Part shown: piece by piece, positions 35,972 to 44,424 of the stretch
Layout: each line of letters opens with the position of its first letter
Position numbering within the stretch: position 1 is the first letter of the stretch
Source of the DNA: Duganella sp. Root1480D1
GTDB taxonomy: Bacteria; Pseudomonadota; Gammaproteobacteria; Burkholderiales; Burkholderiaceae_D
Direction of reading: 5' to 3'
Length of the DNA stretch: 64,000 bases
Assembly (NCBI RefSeq): GCF_001427305.1
Contig: NZ_LMFZ01000003.1
Location: 1 to 64,000 of the forward strand
Notes under the pieces: generated by a model
Database searches by the model: none
What the model saw: the letters and a program-made list of their open reading frames with translations, nothing else
What the model was told of the DNA's origin: nothing
Made by a program: the position numbers and the translations under genes

Positions 35972-36574
35972 ATGGCACGGATGAAATTCATTTGCGACAC
36001 GGAGCGCTGTATCGAGTGCAACGCCTGTGCGACGGCGTGCAAGAACGAGCACGAGGTGCCCTGGGGCGTGAACCGGCGCCGTGTAGTGACCATCAACGAT
36101 GGCATCATCGGGCAGGAAAAGTCGGTCTCGGTGGCCTGCATGCACTGTTCGGATGCGCCTTGCATGGCGGTGTGCCCGGTCGATTGCTTCTACCGCACCG
36201 AGGAAGGCGTGGTCCTGCATAACAAGGATGCCTGCATCGGCTGCGGTTACTGCTCTTACGCTTGCCCGTTCGGGGCGCCGCAGTTCCCCTCCAACGGAAC
36301 CTTCGGCCTGCGCGGCAAGATGGACAAGTGCACCTTCTGCGCCGGTGGCCCGGAGGAAAATGGCTCGCAGGCGGAATTCGAAAAATACGGCCGCAACCGG
36401 CTGGCCGAAGGCAAGCTGCCGGCCTGCGCGGAGATGTGTTCGACCAAGGCACTGCTGGGCGGCGATGGGGACGTGGTGGCGGATATCTTCCGCACCCGCG
36501 TGGTCACGCGCGGCAAAGGTAGCGAGGTCTGGGGCTGGGGCACGGCCTACGGCAAACCGGAGGCTAAAACATGA
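35972..36574 (+). CDS. Formate dehydrogenase beta subunit, 4Fe-4S
   Basis: 200 aa. It has four cysteine groups: CIECNACATACKNEH, CMHCSDAPCMAVCP, CIGCGYCSYACPFG and CTFC with a later CAEMC. These hold four 4Fe-4S clusters that conduct electrons from the alpha subunit to cytochrome b. There is no C-terminal membrane anchor, unlike FdnH, so it is the shorter form. It overlaps the next gene by 4 bases. Confidence 0.95.
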   Translation: MARMKFICDTERCIECNACATACKNEHEVPWGVNRRRVVTINDGIIGQEKSVSVACMHCSDAPCMAVCPVDCFYRTEEGVVLHNKDACIGCGYCSYACPFGAPQFPSNGTFGLRGKMDKCTFCAGGPEENGSQAEFEKYGRNRLAEGKLPACAEMCSTKALLGGDGDVVADIFRTRVVTRGKGSEVWGWGTAYGKPEAKT

Positions 36575-36795
36575 AGCACTATCTTCTGTTAGCGCTGCTG
36601 GCGCTGGCCGGCTGCGGCGAGGTGTCGCAGTCGAAGCAGGGCAGTGCGGTGAATCGTGGCGACGAGCCTTCATACAAAGGCGCCAGCACAGCACAGGTGG
36701 CCAAAGGATGGACGCCGGGCGACAAGGCTTCCTGGGACAAGCAGGTGCGCGAACGCGGGCAACTGCAGAATGAATACGTGAAGACCAACCGCTAG
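36571..36795 (+). CDS. Small lipoprotein between formate dehydrogenase subunits
   Basis: 74 aa with a clear lipobox (LLALLALAGCGEV). The mature part is short and charged (GWTPGDKASWDKQVRERGQL). ATGA overlap with the beta-subunit stop signals coupling. Unknown function; its position suggests an accessory part of the membrane complex. Confidence 0.78.
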   Translation: MKHYLLLALLALAGCGEVSQSKQGSAVNRGDEPSYKGASTAQVAKGWTPGDKASWDKQVRERGQLQNEYVKTNR

Positions 36796-36806
36796 GGAGG
36801 TTTGCC

Positions 36807-37958
36807 ATGAAACGATGGTTGGCAATGCTGGCCGTGGCACTCGCCGCCGGCGCGGCCCTGGCAGCGGACGCGCCCGCGCCACCCCAGCCGGGCGCTTCCG
36901 CCCCGGCGCCGAACGCCGCGACCGGTGCAGCGATGCCGCGCGTCGAGTCGGTCGACATCCTCAAGCAAAACCAGGCCGAGCGCACGCGCGACCAGCCTGG
37001 CAACAATGCCCCCGTTTGGCGCAAGGTGGTTGCAGGGGAGGCGCATTACAGCAGCCTGCCATACCCGGAATCCGGCGTCCTGATCCAGCCCAAGGCCCAA
37101 CTTCCCGGCCAGCCCGTTGCGACGACCGCCGGCGAAGCCTGGCGCCGCTTCCGCAACGGCCCCATGATCGGCATCGGCGGCTGGCTGATCCTCGGCGTGC
37201 TGGCGGCGATCGCAACGATGTACTTCGTCAAAGGGCCCATTAAGGTACATTCGCCGCCAACCGGCCGCAGGATACAGCGCTTCACGCCAACCGAGCGCTT
37301 CGTGCACTGGACTACCGCCATCACCTTTGTCCTGCTGGCTGCTTCCGGCCTGTGCATGATGTTCGGAAAATTCGTGCTGATGCCCATCATCGGCCACGCC
37401 CTGTTCGGCTACCTGACCTACGCCCTGAAGACCATCCACAATTTCGTCGGCCCCTTGTTCACGGTCTCGATCATTGTCACCTTCGTCCTTTTCGTCAAAG
37501 ACAATTTCCCTATCCTTGCCGACATCAAATGGCTGGTTAGGCTGGGCGGCATGTTCGGCCAAGGCCACGCTCCTGCCGGACGCTTTAATGCGGGTGAAAA
37601 GCTCTGGTTCTGGGGCGGCGTTACCTTGCTCGGCCTGGCAGCCAGTGCCTCCGGCTTTGTGCTCGACAAGCTGGTGCCCAACCTCGAATACACCCGCTTC
37701 ATGATGCAAGGCGCAAACCTGCTGCACATCACAGCTACCGTGCTGTTGATGGGCTTCGCGCTTGGCCACATCTACCTCGGCACGGTCGGCATGCAGGGTG
37801 CTTACAAAGCCATGCGGGAAGGTTATGTGGACGACGCCTGGGCGCGTGAACACCACGATATCTGGTACCAGGATGTAGTGGACGGCAAAGTGCCACGCCT
37901 GCGCGCCCCAGAGCACGATGGCGAAGTGGTGCCGCCGCCCGCACCCAAGACAGTCTGA
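36807..37958 (+). CDS. Formate dehydrogenase gamma subunit, cytochrome b
   Basis: 383 aa. There is a signal peptide (MKRWLAMLAVALAAGAALA), then about 90 periplasmic residues, one membrane segment near 125-142 and four more in the cytochrome b core. Haem-ligand candidates include the His in RFTPTERFVHWTTAI, the one in LKTIHNFVGPLF and the one in LLHITATVLLMGFALGH. It passes electrons to the quinone pool. The long N-terminal periplasmic part is typical of the betaproteobacterial type. Confidence 0.93.
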   Translation: MKRWLAMLAVALAAGAALAADAPAPPQPGASAPAPNAATGAAMPRVESVDILKQNQAERTRDQPGNNAPVWRKVVAGEAHYSSLPYPESGVLIQPKAQLPGQPVATTAGEAWRRFRNGPMIGIGGWLILGVLAAIATMYFVKGPIKVHSPPTGRRIQRFTPTERFVHWTTAITFVLLAASGLCMMFGKFVLMPIIGHALFGYLTYALKTIHNFVGPLFTVSIIVTFVLFVKDNFPILADIKWLVRLGGMFGQGHAPAGRFNAGEKLWFWGGVTLLGLAASASGFVLDKLVPNLEYTRFMMQGANLLHITATVLLMGFALGHIYLGTVGMQGAYKAMREGYVDDAWAREHHDIWYQDVVDGKVPRLRAPEHDGEVVPPPAPKTV

Positions 37959-37968
37959 GGAGCACGCC

Positions 37969-38298
37969 ATGAACAAGCCTGTATTCGCCCTGCTACTGCT
38001 GGCCGCCTGCGGCGCTGCCCAAGCCAAGCTGCCGGCGCCAACCGATGAGCAGAAAGCCGCCGCCGCTGCCGTCAAAGACAAGCAAGCCTGGAGCGACAAG
38101 GTTGCCGCGTACAAGCTCTGCCAGGCGCAGGATCGCGTCGCTGCCCACTATTTCAAGACGAAAGGCAGCGGTGGCAAGCCAGCATCGGCAATGCCCGCCT
38201 GCGCCGATCCTGGGCCGTATGTCGCCCAAGTGGCAGCCACCAAGGAAGTCGGCGTCGCCGATTCGAAACCGGTGCCCGAGGCCGGCAAGACGAAGTAG
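37969..38298 (+). CDS. Small periplasmic protein at the end of the formate dehydrogenase operon
   Basis: 109 aa. The signal peptide (MNKPVFALLLLAACGAAQA) could also act as a lipobox (LLAACG). The mature protein is Lys/Ala-rich with two cysteines (KLCQAQDR, MPACADPG) and no haem motif. GAGGAGC precedes the ATG, 10 bases after the gamma gene. Unknown function; an accessory role is inferred from the operon. Confidence 0.75.
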   Translation: MNKPVFALLLLAACGAAQAKLPAPTDEQKAAAAAVKDKQAWSDKVAAYKLCQAQDRVAAHYFKTKGSGGKPASAMPACADPGPYVAQVAATKEVGVADSKPVPEAGKTK

Positions 38299-38306
38299 GC
38301 AATGAA

Positions 38307-38326
38307 AAACCCGCCGCAGCGGGTTT
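38307..38326 (-). terminator. Intrinsic terminator between convergent genes
   Basis: ACCCGC / CGCA / GCGGGT hairpin. Minus-strand reading ends in five Ts, so it best serves the PEP-CTERM gene at 38349; plus-strand reading has three Ts and may also help end the formate dehydrogenase operon. Confidence 0.75.
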
Positions 38327-38348
38327 CCACGGGGGGAGTGGTTGCGGC

Positions 38349-38900
38349 TTAGCCCAGCTTGTCGTTGGACTTGCGACGGGAAGCCAGGCCCAGCAGGCCA
38401 ACGCCTACCAGAAGCATCGCATAGGTAGCAGGTTCCGGAATTGGAGCCGCCAGGCCCAGGTTACCGGCATAGGAACCACCCATTCCTGCGATGGCGGTGC
38501 TGCCAGTGACCGTGAAGCCATAGTTGCCTGACATCAGGGCATCGATCGGGAAGAACTCGATGCCGGATGAGGTGTCAAAGGTGGTTGCCAGGGCGGTTTG
38601 GCTGCTGTCGGCTTCAACTTTGAAGAACTGGATGCCAGTGATGCCATAGTTCGCCAGGCGGGAACCATCGATCCAGGTCTTACCGACCACCACGTTACCG
38701 CTGGCATAGGTGGCGTTGGTATCCACCGAGAAGAGGTAAGTGTCGATATAGTCCCCGGCCGTTGCGTGCAGGGCGCCGAAAATGGCATTACCCGCGGCAT
38801 CAAAGGTCAAAGTTGTCTGTGCCATGGCACCGGAACTGGCGAACAGCCCGGCGGATAGCATCAGTGTTCCGGCTACCTTGCTAAGAAACGCTTTCTTCAT
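38349..38900 (-). CDS. PEP-CTERM protein (FxDxF type)
   Basis: 183 aa. The signal peptide is MKKAFLSKVAGTLMLSAG to GAMA; the body has TYLFSVDT and a beta-rich middle; the PEP-CTERM end is IPEPATYAMLLVGVGLLG then SRRKSNDK. This resembles the FxDxF family of PEP-CTERM proteins. It is exported and processed by an exosortase, not encoded here. AAGGGG precedes the ATG at 38900. No good sigma-54 site was found upstream. Confidence 0.85.
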   Translation of the reverse strand: MKKAFLSKVAGTLMLSAGLFASSGAMAQTTLTFDAAGNAIFGALHATAGDYIDTYLFSVDTNATYASGNVVVGKTWIDGSRLANYGITGIQFFKVEADSSQTALATTFDTSSGIEFFPIDALMSGNYGFTVTGSTAIAGMGGSYAGNLGLAAPIPEPATYAMLLVGVGLLGLASRRKSNDKLG

Positions 38901-39376
38901 GTTAATACCCCTTGAGATAGTGTTGTTGTGAAGGTGAAGCGGTTTGTCAGCGCGCAAGAGATTGCCTGGTTATATCGTCAGTGGCCTGCTGAAAACATAA
39001 CCTTTCCTGCTTACCAACGACGATCAATATAGCCCACCCCCTCCCTCAATTAGTTCATTAATGAAGTGTGTATGTTTTCAAGCGCACAAAGCTCGACCGC
39101 GCTCGCGGGGCGCGGATAAAGCGCGGGAAAACGTCAAGGGAAAAATTTTATTGTGCTCGAGCCTGCAAGGCTTTCATGCCACATTTCGTAGGCCGATTCC
39201 GACAGGAACAAGAGCCGAACTGACGGGGGAATTGTGAGCAAACGCACCGTGTGCAACGGGGCCGGGAAATAAGATGGAAGCGTGATCGAAGCGCCAAGCG
39301 CTCATCTACCAGACATCCTGGCCGGCTTCTGCCGCAGCGAGGCACCCGGCCCAAAAACAGAATACGGAGGCCTATC
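38901..39376. other. Intergenic region without a gene
   Basis: About 475 bases between two divergent genes. It presumably contains both promoters. A GC-rich patch near 39100-39125 and an AT-rich patch near 39045-39075 are visible, but nothing can be assigned firmly. Confidence 0.45.
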
Positions 39377-39532
39377 ATGACCCAGACCAACCACCCATCC
39401 AAGTACGTGGTAAGGGAGTACCTCGAACGTCGTTCGCAAGCAGCCAAGCCACCTCCATCGCCAGAGGAGATTCGCCGTCAGTTGGGCTGGGGTTTGATGC
39501 TGTTCGAGCCGAAGATGGAAACCGGGCGCTAG
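39377..39532 (+). CDS. 51-residue hypothetical protein
   Basis: ATG follows GGAGG by seven bases and a good terminator follows 20 bases after the stop, so this short gene is complete with its own signals. The protein is basic and helical (KYVVREYLERRSQA, then EEIRRQLGWGLMLFEP). Function unknown. Confidence 0.7.
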   Translation: MTQTNHPSKYVVREYLERRSQAAKPPPSPEEIRRQLGWGLMLFEPKMETGR

Positions 39533-39552
39533 ACCCCCGTACTTCACCATGA

Positions 39553-39577
39553 CCCGCCGCACCGGCGGGTTTTTTTT
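39553..39577 (+). terminator. Intrinsic terminator of the 51-residue gene
   Basis: CCCGCCG / CAC / CGGCGGG stem-loop followed by eight Ts. Confidence 0.92.
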
Positions 39578-39695
39578 CGCCGTTCGCTGAAATTTTCGCC
39601 ATTCACCGAGCCGCGGCCGCCATTCACCGAAAAGCCGTTTCGCCGCCTTGCCCACCCGGGTATCGTTCATCCATCCAATCAACGGGGAGCAAGAA

Positions 39696-40052
39696 ATGAG
39701 CAAAGAAATGCAATCGCGCAGCCAGCTACTGTGGGGCCTGATCGTGATCGCCATCGGCGTGCTGTTCCTGACCGATATCCAGATTCCGCCACTCGGCCAG
39801 CTGTGGCACCTCTGGCCCTTCCTGGGCATGGCGTTCGGCGCCATCAAGCTGATTCCGCCGACTGCACCGAAACATGTGGTCGATGGACTGTGCCATATCG
39901 CTTTTGCCGGCTGGTTCTACGTGTCGTTCGAACATATCTGGGGCCTGACTTTCCACAATAGCTGGCCCATCCTGGTCATCATCGCCGGCATCTGCCTGCT
40001 GATGCAGCCAGTTGTGATTAAATACACCGCCAATAATGAGGAGAACCAATAA
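39696..40052 (+). CDS. LiaI/LiaF-type small membrane protein (DUF5668)
   Basis: 118 aa with three to four hydrophobic segments (LLWGLIVIAIGVLFL, LWPFLGMAFGAIKLI, WPILVIIAGICLLMQ). The repeating G-[LI]-[IV]-x-I-G-x-[LF]-F-L pattern is that of the LiaI-LiaF-like membrane region. GGGGAGC precedes the ATG. Its stop overlaps the next ATG, so it is the first gene of a four-gene envelope-sensing operon. Confidence 0.82.
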   Translation: MSKEMQSRSQLLWGLIVIAIGVLFLTDIQIPPLGQLWHLWPFLGMAFGAIKLIPPTAPKHVVDGLCHIAFAGWFYVSFEHIWGLTFHNSWPILVIIAGICLLMQPVVIKYTANNEENQ

Positions 40053-40810
40053 TGCGCAATCGCAGCCATCGCGAACGTAATACCGCATCCCAGATGCTGA
40101 TCGGTGCCGCCGTCATCGTAGCCGGCTTCCTGTTCCTGATTGATAACCTGGGCTGGATCGACCTCGACATGCGAGTGCACTTCTGGCCCATCATCCTGAT
40201 GGTGTTCGGCGCCTCGACCCTGGCGCAAGCGCCGCGGCGCGGCAGCGGGGCAGCAGTGGCCGGCGTTGTGATGATCGGCTTTGGCGCCCTGTCGCTGTTG
40301 AAAGGCCTGGGCCTGATCGCCATTAGCTGGAAGTTGATCTTCCCGATCGGGATTATCGGCCTGGGCCTGATGATGGTATTCCGCGCCAACAAGCGCAGCA
40401 AGCAGACGGACAGCCAAAGCACGGTTGCCAGCAGCTATGCCGACGATACGTCGCTGTTCGGTGTGTCGGAAGGCGAGACCAGCGAGCGCGTGCTGGAGCT
40501 GACCGCCATCCTTGGCGGCTTCCAGCGCAAGATAACCACGCAGGACTTCCGCGGTGGTGACCTGACCAGCATCATGGGCGGGATTGACCTCGACATGCGT
40601 ACCGCCTCGCTGAACGGCACTGCAGTGCTGAACGTGTTTGCCCTGATGGGAGGCATCTCGATCAAGGTGCCGACAGACTGGACGGTGGAACTGGAGGGCA
40701 CGCCGGTACTGGGCGGCTTTGAAGAGAAGACCATGGAACCAAAGGATAACAGCAAGCGGCTGGTGGTTCGAGGCACTGTCGTGATGGGCGGCCTGGAAAT
40801 CCGAAACTGA
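40052..40810 (+). CDS. LiaF-like membrane protein
   Basis: 252 aa. The N-terminal half has four membrane helices (DUF5668 type: MLIGAAVIVAGFLFLIDNLG); the C-terminal half is the LiaF-like beta domain (ERVLELTAILGGFQRK, LTSIMGGIDLDMR, GTVVMGGLEIRN). In Firmicutes LiaF restrains a kinase that responds to cell-wall stress. Here it precedes a LytS-type kinase, so it may do the same (inference). One-base overlaps with both neighbours. Confidence 0.85.
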   Translation: MRNRSHRERNTASQMLIGAAVIVAGFLFLIDNLGWIDLDMRVHFWPIILMVFGASTLAQAPRRGSGAAVAGVVMIGFGALSLLKGLGLIAISWKLIFPIGIIGLGLMMVFRANKRSKQTDSQSTVASSYADDTSLFGVSEGETSERVLELTAILGGFQRKITTQDFRGGDLTSIMGGIDLDMRTASLNGTAVLNVFALMGGISIKVPTDWTVELEGTPVLGGFEEKTMEPKDNSKRLVVRGTVVMGGLEIRN

Positions 40811-41874
40811 TGCAGCAGCGCGTAATGACCAGCCGCAGCGGTGTGCTGCTCTATCTCACGGTATGGCTGCTGTTGGGGATAGGCCTGGGCGGGGCGGTGG
40901 CCCAACTGGGCGACGAACCCTGGCTGCGCGCCATGCTGTTTGCAGTGCCGGTGACATTGCTGTTTTCGGTGGGCGCCGGGTTCTCGGCCTACTATATGTG
41001 CAAGTCCAACCCGCTGCGCGAGCGCAAGCCTGCCGTGGTCCTGGTGTCGATGCTGACCGCGGCGGTATGGGCCGGCTTCCTGTGGGTGTTCCTGATGCGG
41101 CTCTGGAATATCGGCGTCGAATCGTTCGGAGGGCAGGGCATTGCGATCCGCCCGCAGCTGACTGCCTTGCTGTTTTGTCTCGGCATCCTGATGTACGGAT
41201 TGCTGGCGAGCTTGAATTACCTGGTCAGCGAGTTTGTCCGGGCACGCCAGGCGGAACAGCGCGAGCTGGAATCCAAGCTGCTGGCACGCGACGCGGAGCT
41301 GCGCATGCTGCGCACCCAGATCGACCCGCACTTCCTGTTCAACAGCCTGAATTCGATCAGCGCGCTGACTTCGATCGATGCCAAGCGTGCCCGCGACATG
41401 ACGCAGCGCCTGTCGGACTTTTTCCGACAGAGCCTGGGCATTGAAGCGCAGGGCAAGATCACACTGGAAGAGGAGGTGCGCCTGATAGGACATTTCCTGG
41501 CGATCGAGAAAGTGCGCTTCGGTGCGCGCCTCGGCGTGGAGCAGCTAGTGGATGACGCAGCGCTGCCATGCCTGCTGCCGCCGATGATCCTGCAGCCGCT
41601 GGTGGAGAACGCCGTCAAGCATGGCATCGGCGGCATGCCGGAAGGCGGCACGGTGCGTATCGACGCCCGCCGCGAAGGTTCGCTGTTGAAGGTCGATGTG
41701 GAAAACGATACCGACCCGGACACGCCACCCCGCAAGGGCAATGGCATTGGCCTGGTCAATGTGCGGGAGCGATTGGCAGCGGCGTATGGCCACCTGGCCA
41801 GCGTCCACTGCACGCACGAAAACAATAAGTACCGGGTGGCCCTGATGCTGCCCGCCGAGACGAAGGAGTCCTGA
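40810..41874 (+). CDS. LytS/AlgZ-type sensor histidine kinase
   Basis: 354 aa. About four membrane helices occupy residues 10-140, with no extra sensor domain. The kinase domain is PF06580-like with phosphoacceptor H174 in IDPHFLFNSLNS and an ATP-binding region (PLVENAVKHGI, GNGIGLVNVRERL). It overlaps the LiaF-like gene by one base and is followed 3 bases later by its response regulator. Confidence 0.93.
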   Translation: MQQRVMTSRSGVLLYLTVWLLLGIGLGGAVAQLGDEPWLRAMLFAVPVTLLFSVGAGFSAYYMCKSNPLRERKPAVVLVSMLTAAVWAGFLWVFLMRLWNIGVESFGGQGIAIRPQLTALLFCLGILMYGLLASLNYLVSEFVRARQAEQRELESKLLARDAELRMLRTQIDPHFLFNSLNSISALTSIDAKRARDMTQRLSDFFRQSLGIEAQGKITLEEEVRLIGHFLAIEKVRFGARLGVEQLVDDAALPCLLPPMILQPLVENAVKHGIGGMPEGGTVRIDARREGSLLKVDVENDTDPDTPPRKGNGIGLVNVRERLAAAYGHLASVHCTHENNKYRVALMLPAETKES

Positions 41875-41877
41875 ATC

Positions 41878-42603
41878 ATGCGCGTCATCATTGTCGATGA
41901 TGAAGAATTAGCCCGCGGCGTCATGCGGGAGTACCTGCGAGCCCATGCCGACGTGGAAGTGGTGGCCGAATGCGGCAACGGCTTCGAAGCCGTGAAGGCG
42001 ATTGCTGAACTGGAGCCGGATGTGGTGTTCCTCGACATCCAGATGCCGAAGCTCGATGGCTTTGAAGTGGTGGAGCTGGCCGGCAGCAAGCCACACTATG
42101 TTTTCGCCACGGCCTACGACCAGTACGCCTTGAAGGCCTTCGAAGTGCATGCGATCGATTACTTGCTCAAGCCATACCCGCAAGAACGGCTGGACCAGGC
42201 CGTGGCGCATGTGCGCAGCCGCCTTGGCAGCGAACACCCGCCGGTAGCGCAGATGGCGACCGAAGCGGCGACCCGCAACGGTCCGCTGGAGCGCGTTCTG
42301 ATACGCGACGGCTCACGCGTGCACGTGATCGCCGCGGAACGCATTGACTCCATTGAAGCGCAAGACGATTACGTTGAGATCCTGGCGGAGGGCAAGCCTT
42401 ACCTCAAGAACCAACGCCTGTCCGAACTCGAGGAGCAGCTCGACCCGACCCGTTTCGTGCGCTTGCACCGCTCGTGGATCGTCAACGTCGAGCGCATCGA
42501 ACGCATCGAACAGGCCACTAAGGACAGCCACTGTGCCGTGCTGAAGGACGGACGAAAGATTCCGGTCAGTCGTAGCGGGTATCAGAAGGTGAAGGGCCTG
42601 TAA
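41878..42603 (+). CDS. LytTR-family response regulator
   Basis: 241 aa. The receiver domain has D8/D9 and phosphoacceptor D53 in VVFLDIQMPKLDG; the output domain is LytTR (VHVIAAERIDSIEAQDDYV, then FVRLHRSWIVN), which binds DNA with beta strands. It is paired with the kinase just upstream. A control target is likely this operon itself and envelope genes (inference). Confidence 0.93.
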   Translation: MRVIIVDDEELARGVMREYLRAHADVEVVAECGNGFEAVKAIAELEPDVVFLDIQMPKLDGFEVVELAGSKPHYVFATAYDQYALKAFEVHAIDYLLKPYPQERLDQAVAHVRSRLGSEHPPVAQMATEAATRNGPLERVLIRDGSRVHVIAAERIDSIEAQDDYVEILAEGKPYLKNQRLSELEEQLDPTRFVRLHRSWIVNVERIERIEQATKDSHCAVLKDGRKIPVSRSGYQKVKGL

Positions 42604-42686
42604 CCGTATGTCTCATGTTAATATTTTGCAAAAATGTGAAAGTGATGGCCAATTTGTTTTGGGCCATCGATAACAAAGGATAATGA

Positions 42687-42908
42687 ATGGGGCAAACACT
42701 GGGGAGCCAAGCTTTCGGATCTTGGTATGACATCCTGTACTGGGCACTCTTTTCCGGCATCTTCTTCTACGTGGCTGCCACAAGTTCGAGTTGGCCGCTG
42801 GCCACGCGAAACAAGATCCCTACTTTCCTGTTAAACCGAAAACTCTGCATCGGTCTAGGTGTCGCATTCGCCATCGTCGCAGCTGGAAAGCTGTTCCGAT
42901 TTTTTTAG
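42687..42908 (+). CDS. Small membrane protein
   Basis: 73 aa with two membrane helices (ILYWALFSGIFFYVA and LGVAFAIVAAGKLFRFF). AAAGGA precedes the ATG. It is followed one base later by a larger membrane protein. No family recognised. It opens a series of small plus-strand genes extending to 48.2 kb. Confidence 0.6.
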   Translation: MGQTLGSQAFGSWYDILYWALFSGIFFYVAATSSSWPLATRNKIPTFLLNRKLCIGLGVAFAIVAAGKLFRFF

Positions 42909-42909
42909 C

Positions 42910-43446
42910 ATGAACGGCACAAGCAACCGCTCTTCTTTCGTCACAGTCGTCGCCTGGATTTTTATAGTTCTGTCGGGACTCGGAACCCTGGTTTCCATCA
43001 TGCAGAACATCATGATCCAAGTAATGTTCAATGCCACCGAAATGGAAAAAGCTATGCATGCCGCACCTCCGCCTGGCGTTCCGCCATTTGCGGCATTCAT
43101 GACCAGTCATTTTCAACTTCTCTTCGTTGCGTTCCTCATTATCTCCGTCTCGATGCTCGCCTCTTCGATCGGGCTCCTCAAGCGGAAAAATTGGGCGAGG
43201 CTGATCTTCATAGGCCTAATGGGCTTGGGCATCCTATGGAACCTTGGCGGGCTGGTTCTTCAACTCACAATGTACTCATCAATGCAAAGCAGCTTTGCAA
43301 ATGTGCCGGATGCAGCGGACATGAAATCCTTCATGATTGCCATGGCAGTTTTTAGCGTCATTTTTGCACTGGGGTTTAGCGTGTTGTTCGGCTGGATTGC
43401 CAAACGTTTGCTATCGCCTTCCATCGTGACGGAGTTCAAGCAGTGA
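42910..43446 (+). CDS. Membrane protein, four helices
   Basis: 178 aa. Helices at about residues 10-30, 68-88, 95-118 and 142-165; an inserted Pro-rich loop (AAPPPGVPPFAAF) follows the first helix. The general plan resembles small unknown membrane proteins of Proteobacteria. ATG 42910 directly follows the previous gene. It overlaps the next gene by 4 bases (GTGA). Confidence 0.65.
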   Translation: MNGTSNRSSFVTVVAWIFIVLSGLGTLVSIMQNIMIQVMFNATEMEKAMHAAPPPGVPPFAAFMTSHFQLLFVAFLIISVSMLASSIGLLKRKNWARLIFIGLMGLGILWNLGGLVLQLTMYSSMQSSFANVPDAADMKSFMIAMAVFSVIFALGFSVLFGWIAKRLLSPSIVTEFKQ

Positions 43447-43787
43447 GTTCTAATAAAACACAGACGACAATATTTGCGCTTTCGATGCTCTTTGCTGCAA
43501 GCGTCTCGGCGGAGGAAGATATTTGCTCATCCGAGTACGAACGTGGGCGGCGCGAAATGGGGGCCTACGCCGAAATGATGGGGATTATCGAAGGAGCGAT
43601 TTACGGCCACTCGCTTACGATCGCTAGTCCGAAAATCTGTCTGGTTGGAACTCCAAAAGAAAAAGTTCAAAAGATCGCCAATGCTTTCGGGAGTCAATCG
43701 CATGCCGAGCCCCCGTTGGAGTTGGACGATGTACCTTCAAAAGAGCAGGCCCAAAAATTCCTGGAGCGCTTCTTTCCATGCAAATAA
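43443..43787 (+). CDS. Exported small protein, weakly Rap1a/Tai-like
   Basis: 114 aa from GTG 43443, overlapping the previous stop. The signal peptide ends at SVSAEED. The mature part has three cysteines (DICSSEYERG, KICLVGTP, FFPCK) and a helix YAEMMGIIEGAIYG. The spacing of the last two Cys and the final FPC resembles Rap1a/Tai-type periplasmic immunity proteins, but this is a pattern match only. No toxin gene is adjacent. Confidence 0.5.
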   Translation: MSSNKTQTTIFALSMLFAASVSAEEDICSSEYERGRREMGAYAEMMGIIEGAIYGHSLTIASPKICLVGTPKEKVQKIANAFGSQSHAEPPLELDDVPSKEQAQKFLERFFPCK

Positions 43788-43791
43788 TTCG

Positions 43792-43814
43792 CGCTAACAA
43801 GAATCACGTTAGCG
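43792..43814. repeat. Inverted repeat with integron-core-like ends
   Basis: CGCTAAC and GTTAGCG separated by nine bases form a perfect inverted repeat. The arms look like the R boxes of attC sites, but the spacing is too short for a whole site. It may be a deletion product of an attC. Confidence 0.5.
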
Positions 43815-43927
43815 AGCCAATTTGGAATGCCTCGATTTTGGTTCCGTTCTCGGCCCATGTCGGCGTGAAGGCTAAATACACCGATAGCGCAAAACCGCGA
43901 TAACATCGCGCTCAAGTCAGACCACAT

Positions 43928-44398
43928 ATGAAACGCCTCTGTATAGTCAGTGCATTGATGCTCCTCTCCTCGCCTGGTATGACCCAGACGCTCTACAAGT
44001 CCGTTGGGCCGGATGGAAAGATTGTTTATAGCGATCGCCCTCCCGCAAACGGAAAGATCGAAAAGACCCTGCATATTCAAAGTATCCCGAACACGGCCTT
44101 GCCAAGCGCTACAGTTGGCGAGCTAGCCCGCCTTCGTAAGGAAGGAAGGCCAACGACCGGCCCTATTTCTGGGGCGGTCATGTTCAGCGCCACCTGGTGC
44201 GGGTACTGCCGTCAGGCGAAGGCCTACCTTGCCCAGCATGGGGTAACGTACAAGGACGTCGATATCGACACTCCTGAAGGGAAGTCTGCCTTTGCTAAAG
44301 TAAGCACCGAGAACGGAATTCCTTACCTGCTCAAGAACGGTGAGGGGATACGCGGGTACAGCAAAGAGGCGTATGACCAATTCTTTGGCGGGCGCTGA
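43928..44398 (+). CDS. Exported DUF4124-glutaredoxin protein
   Basis: 156 aa. A signal peptide is followed by a DUF4124 unit (LYKSVGPDGKIVYSDRPP) and a glutaredoxin fold with redox site C91-GY-C94 (ATWCGYCRQAKAYL), cis-Pro segment GIPYLL and GYSKEAYDQFF. It probably performs thiol-disulfide exchange in the periplasm. The neighbours are unrelated small genes. Confidence 0.8.
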   Translation: MKRLCIVSALMLLSSPGMTQTLYKSVGPDGKIVYSDRPPANGKIEKTLHIQSIPNTALPSATVGELARLRKEGRPTTGPISGAVMFSATWCGYCRQAKAYLAQHGVTYKDVDIDTPEGKSAFAKVSTENGIPYLLKNGEGIRGYSKEAYDQFFGGR

Positions 44399-44424
44399 GT
44401 GTCGCCTCACTTTCAGGGAGTTAT

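Noticed and set aside
33523-36165. Very long minus-strand open frame (880 codons) opposite the formate dehydrogenase alpha and beta genes
   Set aside because: It is antisense to two well-conserved genes, His/Ala/Val-rich as expected of GC-skewed shadow frames, and has no ribosome site or domain.
38931-38990. Sigma-54-like promoter for the PEP-CTERM gene at 38349
   Set aside because: The best candidate has GG and GC separated by 9, not 10, bases, so it fails the strict spacing.
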